Shown here: piece after piece, positions 1-7,392 of the stretch | Layout of the letters: every line of letters begins with the position of its first letter | How positions within the stretch are numbered: the first letter of the stretch is position 1 | Source: CAZAOY01 sp964486925 | Lineage (GTDB): Bacteria > Bacillota > Clostridia > Oscillospirales > Ruminococcaceae | Direction: 5' to 3' | Length of the DNA: 45,768 bases | Assembly: GCA_964486925.1 (NCBI GenBank) | Contig: CAZAOY010000018.1 | Coordinates: 1-45,768 of the forward strand | Translations under genes and position numbers: made by a program | The notes under the pieces: model-generated | What the model was told of the DNA's origin: nothing | The model's input: the letters and a program-made list of their open reading frames with translations, nothing else | The model's database searches: none

Positions 1-42
1 TAGATAATAATTAATATTATATTTAGATCACAAAACAGCTAT

Positions 43-80
43 AAACCGTAGTAAGGTGTTAGAAAACCTTATTACGGTTT
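43..80 (-). terminator. Probable terminator of the hydantoinase-family gene
   Basis: Arms 43-57 and 66-80 pair over 15 bp with one G-T pair and an 8-base loop. The hairpin lies just past the stop codon of the minus-strand gene ending at 103. On that strand it is followed by GCTGTTTTG, a weak T-rich tract, so termination efficiency is uncertain. Confidence 0.5.
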
Positions 81-102
81 GCGAATTTGAGAATTAAAAA
101 GG

Positions 103-2109
103 TTATTGCTGGGTTGCGGTTGAGGTTACCGACACACTTAAAAAGATTGTGACATTATCCCTTGAGGTGGATGTGTTACGATTAACGGTAGTGCTAACCG
201 AAAGCTCACCATGAGCGCCTCGCTCTCGAGCGAGTTGGATTGCTTGGGTTTTAGAGCATTCGGTGGCGGCAACAATCGCATCATCAAGATCCTCAAAGTG
301 GACGTTTTTGTCAGCCGCATATACAATATACCCTACATCGCCCTCCATTGCTAAAAGATTATTCTGCTTAATTAAAACTTGACTAGAGGCAGATAGCTTA
401 CAGCAGAGTGCTCCTACTGCATTTGCAACCTGTGCATGTTGCGGGATGATACACCTTGTCTTAAACGCCTTTGCTACATCCGGCAAAAAGATATGGGTAG
501 GAGCACCAATCCCAATAAAGGTAGCTTTGGTGGTAAGTATAGGGGTAAAGAAGCTATCCTCACCCGACTTTGCAAGCTCATAGCTGTGTTCTATAAGATG
601 ATTAGTACCCTCATCAATTCCATTGGACTGGTAGTAGCTGTCGGAGTTTTCAAGCAACATCCTAGCAATGTTAACATAAAGCTTCCTTTTAACCATATCA
701 TACACCCTATCCGCAAGCTCATCTAGGGTGCAACCGATACAGGTGGCAACAAAGCTGGCAGCATAGATAGAAGCCGTATTATCATACCGTGAGAAATCGC
801 CTTTAATATGCATTATATCGGTAGGTGTAACCCCTGAGCGCATTACCACACCCTCCCGCTCAAGTCGGGCAGTGTTAAGGTTGTATACATCTGTGCAGAT
901 AGCGCTAGCGGCATCCGCTAGTGACAACGGCCCTGACTTTAGCGCATTACACAAAGCCTTTTCCCCTGGAGAATAGTTGTCACTATCCGAAATATCCCTA
1001 ACAAGGCAGAAGAACTCGTGTAACAGATGGGTGTGGGGTTTTGATTTTACGGAAAGCTTTTTAAGGAATGGTACAACCTGTGGATACTCCGACGCTAAGA
1101 CACAGATAGGGGTTATCCTTTGATCAGACAGTAACAGCTGGCTGTGCTTGTTAAACCGTACTGCGGTATCTCCACCTAGACCAAAGGTGTTTATTAGTAG
1201 CCCCTTAACATAGGTTTTCCAGCTACCAACCTTTATCCCGTTGGTAGCCGAAATTGCAACACCGTCCTGCACCATGGCAATATCGGTGGTCGTGCCACCC
1301 ATATCTATAATAAGGCTGTCCCTTTCATTAGTCAGCGCTACCCCTCCCATTACGCTCGCCGCAGGGCCGCATAACAGAGTTTCCACAGGATGTGTGGAGG
1401 TAAACTCCTCCGACATTAAGGTTGAATCGCTACGCACAATAACTATAGGCGCATTTATCCCAAGTGAGCCAAGCGAAAGCTTAATAGCCGCAAGGAAGGT
1501 TTCGATAATAGGGAATAACCTTGCGTTAAGCAGTGTGCTAGCGCCTCTTTGCAGTACATTAAGATCGGAGTACAGCTCATGGCCGCAGATAATAGGCAGG
1601 TTATACCGCTTCTTAAGCTGCTCTCTTGCCTGTTTCTCTAGTACAGCACCGTTGTTCATCGCATGAATCTCCGTAATACCTATAGAGTCAGCGTCCTTTA
1701 GTATCTCTTTGCCTTGATTGATAAAGCTATCCCAGTCGACCTCATCAAGTATATCACCCGCAAAGGAGGTGTGGCTGTCGTATAGGTAGATCTCATCAAG
1801 CGGCGGAAGTCCGTAGTTTTTCCCTGATCTTTCTACCACGTTAGGATATGCACCCATTAATATAAGCTTTGCCCTACCGCCTTTATCCTCAACACAAGCA
1901 TTAGTAGCTAAGGTGGTAGAGAGCGATACTAGTGTGATATCCTTATAAAGCTCTGACGGTAATGCTTTTACTGCATTAGTAATACCAATAGAAAGATCCT
2001 CTTTAGTGGTAAGCGATTTTGAACTATGTAGTACTTCCTTTGTCAGAAGATCAACTATAACCGCATCGGTATAGGTACCTCCTGTATCAATCCCAATCCC
2101 AATCTTCAT
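103..2109 (-). CDS. Hydantoinase/oxoprolinase family protein
   Basis: This 668-residue protein belongs to the hydantoinase A/oxoprolinase family, whose members hydrolyse cyclic amides such as hydantoins or 5-oxoproline using ATP. The N-terminal phosphate-binding motif GIDTGGTYTDAV is at residues 6-17 and a second actin/ASKHA-like motif, IDMGGTTTDIAMV, at 268-280, so the N-terminal hydantoinase domain (about 1-170) and the hydantoinase A domain (about 190-300) are both present. The C-terminal half is less conserved. The ATG at 2107-2109 has a good ribosome binding site (AAAGAGGGG). No HyuB-type partner subunit lies beside it, so the substrate cannot be given. It is transcribed alone from a promoter at 2177-2205, divergent from the EF-G paralogue. 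The family is clear; the reaction is not. Confidence 0.85.
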   Translation of the reverse strand: MKIGIGIDTGGTYTDAVIVDLLTKEVLHSSKSLTTKEDLSIGITNAVKALPSELYKDITLVSLSTTLATNACVEDKGGRAKLILMGAYPNVVERSGKNYGLPPLDEIYLYDSHTSFAGDILDEVDWDSFINQGKEILKDADSIGITEIHAMNNGAVLEKQAREQLKKRYNLPIICGHELYSDLNVLQRGASTLLNARLFPIIETFLAAIKLSLGSLGINAPIVIVRSDSTLMSEEFTSTHPVETLLCGPAASVMGGVALTNERDSLIIDMGGTTTDIAMVQDGVAISATNGIKVGSWKTYVKGLLINTFGLGGDTAVRFNKHSQLLLSDQRITPICVLASEYPQVVPFLKKLSVKSKPHTHLLHEFFCLVRDISDSDNYSPGEKALCNALKSGPLSLADAASAICTDVYNLNTARLEREGVVMRSGVTPTDIMHIKGDFSRYDNTASIYAASFVATCIGCTLDELADRVYDMVKRKLYVNIARMLLENSDSYYQSNGIDEGTNHLIEHSYELAKSGEDSFFTPILTTKATFIGIGAPTHIFLPDVAKAFKTRCIIPQHAQVANAVGALCCKLSASSQVLIKQNNLLAMEGDVGYIVYAADKNVHFEDLDDAIVAATECSKTQAIQLARERGAHGELSVSTTVNRNTSTSRDNVTIFLSVSVTSTATQQ

Positions 2110-2176
2110 ATAAACTGCCCCTCTTTAATATTTTATCTGTTCTTCTGGATATAGATAAATTTTTCTAATTAACAGT

Positions 2177-2205
2177 ATTATACATGGTTTATATAAAAAA
2201 GTAAA
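2177..2205 (-). promoter_or_regulatory. SigA-type promoter for the hydantoinase-family gene
   Basis: On the minus strand the sequence reads TTTACT, 17 bases, TATAAT, ending about 70 bases upstream of the ATG at 2109. It is the only good promoter on this strand in the gap of about 350 bases. Confidence 0.65.
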
Positions 2206-2339
2206 GCAAAATATTATTATTCTTTATAATTAACTATCTATCTTTAAAATAGAGGTAGATTAGCGATAAATTGTATAAACTGCATAGTTAAGAGTGTAAA
2301 TTTTCTACATATAGTTAATGAAAATTACACATAATTGTA

Positions 2340-2368
2340 TTGAATTTGCCACAAATGTATGGTAAAAT
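2340..2368 (+). promoter_or_regulatory. SigA-type promoter for the EF-G paralogue
   Basis: TTGAAT (2340-2345), 17 bases, TAAAAT (2363-2368), with a TG extended -10 at 2360-2361. It gives a leader of about 90 bases before the ATG at 2463. Apart from the two divergent promoters, the AT-rich gap 2110-2462 shows no other gene or clear structure. Confidence 0.65.
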
Positions 2369-2462
2369 ATTATTGTGGTGTTTGACCTGCCGTGTTAGGG
2401 TCGGGCATTAACGTTTTACATACGTGACATTAATAATAAATACACGGAGAATGGTGGCAGTT

Positions 2463-4529
2463 ATGAAAGAGTATTCTTCAAACAGTATCAAAAATATAGC
2501 GCTTGTAGGGCAGGCTGGAAGCGGAAAGACGTCTTTGGTAGAGGGTTTACTCTACAAAAACGGTGCGAGTGATAGATTAGGAAAGATATCTGAAGGTAAC
2601 ACAGTAACCGATTTCGATGCAGAGGAGATAAAACGCCGTGCATCGCTAGGGCTAGCGCTTGCCCCATTTGAGTATAACGGAGTAAAATTAAACCTAATAG
2701 ACGCCCCCGGGCTTTTTGACTTTGAGGGCGGATTATACGAAGCGCTTACCGCATGTGATACTGCGCTTATTACCCTATCCGGTAAATCTGGTGTTGCGGT
2801 AGGAACCCGCAAAGCATATGCTTTAGCAACTACCCTTAACAAGGCAAAGATGTTCTTTGTTTCTAAGATGGATAACGAGAACGCTGACTTTTACAAGGTA
2901 TTAGAAGGGCTTAAAACTAGCTTTGGCCCATCGGTATGTCCGATTATTGTGCCTTTCTACAACGATAAGACCGTTGAATGTTACATAAACCTAATAGATA
3001 TGAAGGCATATAGCTACGATAAAGGCAAGGCAACAGAGATCCCAATGCCAGATACCGAACACCGATTAGATGGGCTTATTACTGCTATAAGCGAAGCGGT
3101 TGCGGAAACTAATGACGAGCTATTTGAAAAATACTTCTCTGGGGAAGCTTTTTCTCATGATGAGCTTGTAAAGGGTATCCATGACGGTATAAAAGCAAAT
3201 ACAATTACACCGGTGTTATGTGGTTCTGCATATACACTGGATGGTATAGATATGGTAACAGAATGTCTGGCAACTATGTTGCCTTCCGCTAATGAGGTGG
3301 AGAATGTAGCGGTAGCGGCAGATGATAGTATGGTAACGTTAGAGTGCGACCAGAACAAACCGCTAGTAGCGCAGGTGTTTAAGACCTTTGCAGACCCTTT
3401 TGTGGGTAAGCTATCGTTAGTAAAGGTGTATTCAGGTAAGATAACCTCAAATACCGTTGCAACCAACATGACTACCGGTGAGGATGAAAAGATTGGTAAG
3501 ATGATTTCATTAAAGGGTAAAAAGCAGGAGGATGTGCAGGTTGCAAACGCAGGGGATATAGTAGCGCTTACAAAGCTTTCCGCAAAGACCGGCGATACGT
3601 TATGCAGCGGCATAAAGGTCACTATACCAAAGATATCCTACCCAACCCCATGCTATGCGTTGGCAATTGTACCTAAGGGTAAGGGCGATGAAAGCAAAAT
3701 ATCTGCCGCAGTAGCAAGACTATTAGAGGAAGATTTAACCCTAAGCTATACAAACAACGTAGAAACCCACCAACAGGTTATTACAGGTCTGGGTGAACAG
3801 CACCTCGATGTAGTGGTATCCAAGCTTAAATCTAAGTTTGGTATAGATATCGATACCGCACCTGTTCTGGTTGCGTACCGAGAAACTATAAGAAAGACCG
3901 CTGACGTAGAGGGTAAGCATAAAAAACAATCAGGCGGACACGGACAGTACGGTCATGTTAAGATTATCTTTGAACCATTTGACTGTCCTGATCTAGTATT
4001 TGAACAGAAGGTAGTAGGTGGTACTGTGCCTAAAAACTACCACCCTGCGGTTGAAAAGGGACTTAGAGAGAGCATAACCAGAGGGGTTATTGCGGGGTAC
4101 CCGGTAGTAGGGGTAAAAGCAACCTTGTATGATGGATCCTACCATGATGTAGACTCCTCCGAAGCGGCATTTAAGATGGCGGCGAATATAGCATATAAAA
4201 ACGGTATGGCGGCGGCATCTCCGGTACTGCTTGAGCCGGTTGGAAAGCTTATGGTAACCGTTCCGGACGAAAACACAGGGGATATGATGGGTGAGCTTAA
4301 CAAGCTAAGAGGTCGTGTTCTAGGTATGACCCCGCAAGGAAATGGGGAAACCCAGATTGAAGCGGAAGTACCAATGAGCGAAACCTCCGACTTTGCAACA
4401 CTTGTAAGACAGATGACACGTGGTGCAGGAAGCTTTACAATGGAGTTTGCGCGGTATGAAATGCTACCGTCACAGCTTGAAGCGGGAGTAATTCAAAAGG
4501 CTAAAGCGTTATTTAGCAAGGAGGAATAG
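2463..4529 (+). CDS. Elongation factor G-like translational GTPase (FusA2-type paralogue)
   Basis: A 688-residue, full-length EF-G-like protein with GTPase domain, domain II, and EF-G domains III-V, including the domain IV signature (GGHGQYGHVKI). The P-loop GQAGSGKT is at residues 16-23. It departs from housekeeping EF-G. The G3 element reads DAPGLFDF where EF-G has DTPGHVDF, so the catalytic histidine is leucine. The G4 element is SKMD instead of NKxD, and the RGITI switch I motif is replaced by KRRASLGLALAP. These traits fit the FusA2 group of EF-G paralogues, whose role is poorly defined, rather than the translocase. The frame is open from 2424, but homologues start near MKEYSS, and ATG 2463 follows GGTGG at a good distance. 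A strong terminator follows at 4594. Confidence 0.85.
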   Translation: MKEYSSNSIKNIALVGQAGSGKTSLVEGLLYKNGASDRLGKISEGNTVTDFDAEEIKRRASLGLALAPFEYNGVKLNLIDAPGLFDFEGGLYEALTACDTALITLSGKSGVAVGTRKAYALATTLNKAKMFFVSKMDNENADFYKVLEGLKTSFGPSVCPIIVPFYNDKTVECYINLIDMKAYSYDKGKATEIPMPDTEHRLDGLITAISEAVAETNDELFEKYFSGEAFSHDELVKGIHDGIKANTITPVLCGSAYTLDGIDMVTECLATMLPSANEVENVAVAADDSMVTLECDQNKPLVAQVFKTFADPFVGKLSLVKVYSGKITSNTVATNMTTGEDEKIGKMISLKGKKQEDVQVANAGDIVALTKLSAKTGDTLCSGIKVTIPKISYPTPCYALAIVPKGKGDESKISAAVARLLEEDLTLSYTNNVETHQQVITGLGEQHLDVVVSKLKSKFGIDIDTAPVLVAYRETIRKTADVEGKHKKQSGGHGQYGHVKIIFEPFDCPDLVFEQKVVGGTVPKNYHPAVEKGLRESITRGVIAGYPVVGVKATLYDGSYHDVDSSEAAFKMAANIAYKNGMAAASPVLLEPVGKLMVTVPDENTGDMMGELNKLRGRVLGMTPQGNGETQIEAEVPMSETSDFATLVRQMTRGAGSFTMEFARYEMLPSQLEAGVIQKAKALFSKEE

Positions 4530-4593
4530 CAAAATTTGACGAAATATGATACTATTTCCCTTAAGTAGATACTTATATTTTGTATAATTAACG

Positions 4594-4629
4594 ATCAACG
4601 ACTGAGGATACCTCCAGTCGTTGATTTTT
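4594..4629 (+). terminator. Intrinsic terminator after the EF-G paralogue
   Basis: Arms 4594-4604 and 4615-4625 form an 11-bp stem, extended inside by AGG/CCT, and are followed by a run of five T. It separates the EF-G paralogue from the enzyme I transcription unit. Confidence 0.9.
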
Positions 4630-4652
4630 ACCCGTTTTAGCGGGTCATCTTG

Positions 4653-4681
4653 TTGACATCATATATATGATATGGTATAAT
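4653..4681 (+). promoter_or_regulatory. Consensus SigA promoter for PTS enzyme I
   Basis: A perfect TTGACA (4653-4658), 17 bases, TATAAT (4676-4681), with a TGG extended -10. Transcription would start near 4688, leaving a leader of about 160 bases before the enzyme I start. The leader contains a 7-bp AAAAACT/AGTTTTT hairpin at about 4706-4727 but matches no regulatory RNA that I recognise. Confidence 0.9.
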
Positions 4682-4848
4682 AAACACTATATAGTCGGTG
4701 AAGATAAAAACTATCGTGGCAGTTTTTAAACGGCAGGAAAAGCTTTTACACTTGCTTACTAATTCTCTGCACCTTTGTTTGTAGGATCGACGGGTAATAT
4801 GAATAACAGTTAGCACTATTTTGTTCTGCAATAGACAGGGAGGGTAAC

Positions 4849-6507
4849 ATGTTTATTATTAAAGCAACGGCAGTTAGTGACGGTATCGTATTTGGCACGG
4901 TGTACAAAAAGATTGCTAAAGATAAAAAACAGACAATTATCGCCATAGATAGCCCTATGTCAGAGGTAGAAAGGTATAACAATGCCACCCGAAAGGCGCT
5001 TGAACATATTGAAAAACTTTACCATGAAGCTGTTGAAAAGGTAGGTTTAGATAGTGCGTTTATCTTTGATGTACATAAAGAGATGTTACTGGACGTTTTG
5101 TTTGTAAAGAGTGTTACCGATACAATCCTATCTGAACATGCAAACTGTGAATATGCAGTGTATAGAGCATGCGAGGAGTATAAAAAGATCCTGTTGGATT
5201 CGGGAAATGAGTATATGATGTCACGCTGTGCCGATGTGGATGATGTATGCGGATATCTTATGAATGTGCTAACTAACTCCACAACTCAAAGCCAGTATAA
5301 AGAGGATGAGGTTATCCTAGCAATAGAGGAGCTAGCACCAAGCCAAGTTATATCTTTAATTAGCAAGAATGTTATTGCTATCATAGAAAAACGAGGATCC
5401 AGCCAATCACACGCCGCAATACTTACAAGAGCTTTGGGGATACCGTCGGTGTGCAGTACGCAGGACGACTACGATAGGATTAAGGACGGGGACAGCGTTA
5501 TTGTAGACGGGATAAATGGATATATCTATGTTAACTATGATGAAGCTACAAAAGAGAAGTTTACAATACGACGTCAAGAATATCTTGCAGAGAAAGAGAT
5601 GACAAACAAGCTTTCAAATGTAGAGATAAAGACAAAAAATGGAAAGCAGATTAGATTAAATGCTAACGTGTCAGGATTACTTGAGGTAAAAACGTTAATA
5701 GCTCTGATTAACGAACGTGATAAGCTTAAAGAAAAGGTCGGGATAGGGTTATTTAGGACAGAGTTTATCTATATGGGATCAAAGGATTTCCCAACCGAGG
5801 AGTACCAGTATACAATATATTCTCAAACATTAAAGGGTATGGGCAACAACCGTGTAGTAATCCGCACACTTGACGTTGGAGGAGATAAGTCGTTAGGATA
5901 CTGGAAGGGCGAGCATGAGGAAAACCCTGCGTTGGGGTTACGTGGAGTTCGGTTTGGTCTGGAGCACCCTAAGATATTTAAGGTTCAGCTAAGAGCACTT
6001 TATCGTGCGTCGGTCTACGGTAACCTGTCTATATTAATTCCAATGATATCCACAATTGATGAGTTAATTGCAGTAAAGGCTCTGATAGGTCAGGTAAAGG
6101 CGGAGCTGTCGTCAGAGCAGATTGCATATAAGGATACCACTAAAGTAGGGGTGATGATTGAAACTCCTGCGGCGGCGCTTATCTCAGATATCTTAGCACA
6201 GCACTGCGATTTCTTTAGTATAGGTACAAATGATCTAACCCAGTATACCCTTGCGGTAGATAGACTCGGTAGCTATGGTATGGCAAAGAGGGAAACTATG
6301 AGCTTTTACCATACAGCAGTCATGAGGTTAGTCAAGATGACCCTTGAGAATGCAAGTAAATGGGGTATCGACTGTTCTGTCTGTGGTGAAGCGGCGAGCG
6401 AGCTACCCGCGCTGATTGCCTGCATTAGTATGGGGATAGATAACTTTTCTGTTCCGGTCAATCAGATATTGCCGGTAATTCAAAAGATAGTAAACAAGAT
6501 ATACTAA
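4849..6507 (+). CDS. ptsI: Phosphoenolpyruvate-protein phosphotransferase (PTS enzyme I)
   Basis: The 552-residue protein is the general cytoplasmic component of the sugar phosphotransferase system: it takes phosphate from phosphoenolpyruvate and passes it to HPr. The N-terminal HPr-binding region (about 1-140) is followed by the phosphohistidine site in GSSQSHAAIL, with His188 as phospho-acceptor. The PEP-binding barrel holds RTEFIYM, RGVRFGLEHP, GVMIETPAA, SIGTNDLTQY and the CGEAAS cysteine motif. The length is close to the usual 570. The motif before the histidine is RGSSQSH rather than the usual GGRTSH. The ATG follows GGGAGGG. No HPr or enzyme II gene lies beside it, and the gene has its own consensus promoter. 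A specialised paralogue is possible but less likely. Confidence 0.92.
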   Translation: MFIIKATAVSDGIVFGTVYKKIAKDKKQTIIAIDSPMSEVERYNNATRKALEHIEKLYHEAVEKVGLDSAFIFDVHKEMLLDVLFVKSVTDTILSEHANCEYAVYRACEEYKKILLDSGNEYMMSRCADVDDVCGYLMNVLTNSTTQSQYKEDEVILAIEELAPSQVISLISKNVIAIIEKRGSSQSHAAILTRALGIPSVCSTQDDYDRIKDGDSVIVDGINGYIYVNYDEATKEKFTIRRQEYLAEKEMTNKLSNVEIKTKNGKQIRLNANVSGLLEVKTLIALINERDKLKEKVGIGLFRTEFIYMGSKDFPTEEYQYTIYSQTLKGMGNNRVVIRTLDVGGDKSLGYWKGEHEENPALGLRGVRFGLEHPKIFKVQLRALYRASVYGNLSILIPMISTIDELIAVKALIGQVKAELSSEQIAYKDTTKVGVMIETPAAALISDILAQHCDFFSIGTNDLTQYTLAVDRLGSYGMAKRETMSFYHTAVMRLVKMTLENASKWGIDCSVCGEAASELPALIACISMGIDNFSVPVNQILPVIQKIVNKIY

Positions 6508-6514
6508 TCTATAG

Positions 6515-6577
6515 ATAATTATAGGTAAAAAGCAAAAAGCATGTGGATGAATTAGTATAAAGGTGACCTATAATTAT
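6515..6577. repeat. 12-bp inverted repeat between enzyme I and pyrE
   Basis: Arms 6515-6526 and 6566-6577 are perfect complements separated by 39 bases. They lie upstream of the pyrE promoter and downstream of the enzyme I stop. Neither flank carries a strong T-run, so this could be a weak terminator, an RNA end stabiliser or an operator. Confidence 0.5.
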
Positions 6578-6618
6578 AAAAAGTTCATTAAAAGTTACTT
6601 TTATTTTAATAGTAATTA

Positions 6619-6627
6619 TGCTATAAT
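6619..6627 (+). promoter_or_regulatory. Extended -10 promoter for pyrE
   Basis: TGCTATAAT is a perfect extended -10 element about 40 bases upstream of the pyrE ATG. No convincing -35 sits 17 bases upstream. No PyrR-binding leader is visible, since the transcript would have only about 30 leader bases. Confidence 0.6.
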
Positions 6628-6666
6628 AGGTTTATGCGATAGAAATGTAAAGGATGGAGATTTATT

Positions 6667-7350
6667 ATGGAAAACTATAAAAAGGCATTTGCAGAGTTTA
6701 TGGTAAGGTCGGGGGTTCTAATTTTCGGTGATTTTACCGCAAAAAGCGGAAGAAAGACACCTTACTTTGTAAATACCGGAAACTACAAAACAGGCGAGCA
6801 GATTGCAAAGCTAGGTGAATTTTACGCAAACTGTATACAGGAAAATTTGGGGGATAACTTTGATGTTATGTTTGGCCCTGCCTATAAAGGTATACCGTTA
6901 GCAGTTGCGGCGTCAGCTGCGCTATACAATAAATATAACATAAATAAAAACTACTGCTTTAACCGTAAAGAAGAAAAAGACCATGGTGAGGGCGGATCTA
7001 TAGTAGGTCACAAACTTTGTGACGGTGATAGGGTTATTATAATTGAGGACGTTATTACAGCGGGTACGGCAATTAGAGAGAGCCTTCCTATCTTAAATGG
7101 TGCGGCAAAGGTGTCTACTGTAGGGATTGTAATCTCTGTAGACAGGATGGAGCGGGGTTTAGGAGAAAAAACTACCGTCCAAGAGGTATATGATGATTAC
7201 GGGATAAAGGTTTATCCTATAATAACCGTAAGGGAAATAATTGAGCTTTTACATAATGTTGAGGTAGATGGTAAAGTATATATAGATGACGAGATGAAAG
7301 CAAGGATGGAAAGCTATCTGGATATGTATGGTGTAAAGCCTCAGGAATAA
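6667..7350 (+). CDS. pyrE: Orotate phosphoribosyltransferase
   Basis: The 227-residue enzyme transfers phosphoribose from PRPP to orotate, giving OMP in de novo pyrimidine synthesis. The PRPP-binding motif VIIIEDVITAGTAIRES is near residue 120 and the GPAYKGIPLA loop near residue 78; both are diagnostic for OPRTases. Length is normal for the family. It stands apart from other pyr genes, sandwiched between enzyme I and clpE. It is probably co-transcribed with clpE, since only 42 bases separate them and no clear terminator lies between. Confidence 0.95.
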   Translation: MENYKKAFAEFMVRSGVLIFGDFTAKSGRKTPYFVNTGNYKTGEQIAKLGEFYANCIQENLGDNFDVMFGPAYKGIPLAVAASAALYNKYNINKNYCFNRKEEKDHGEGGSIVGHKLCDGDRVIIIEDVITAGTAIRESLPILNGAAKVSTVGIVISVDRMERGLGEKTTVQEVYDDYGIKVYPIITVREIIELLHNVEVDGKVYIDDEMKARMESYLDMYGVKPQE

Positions 7351-7392
7351 TAATACACAGCTTATCTGTGATTAATAAGGAGAAAATATTTA

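Noticed and set aside
1241..1666. Long plus-strand frame opposite the hydantoinase-family gene
   Set aside because: It is a codon-bias shadow of a clear minus-strand gene and has no ribosome binding site.
3155..3622. 155-residue minus-strand frame inside the EF-G paralogue
   Set aside because: Low-complexity translation antisense to a conserved gene, without a ribosome binding site or recognisable motif.
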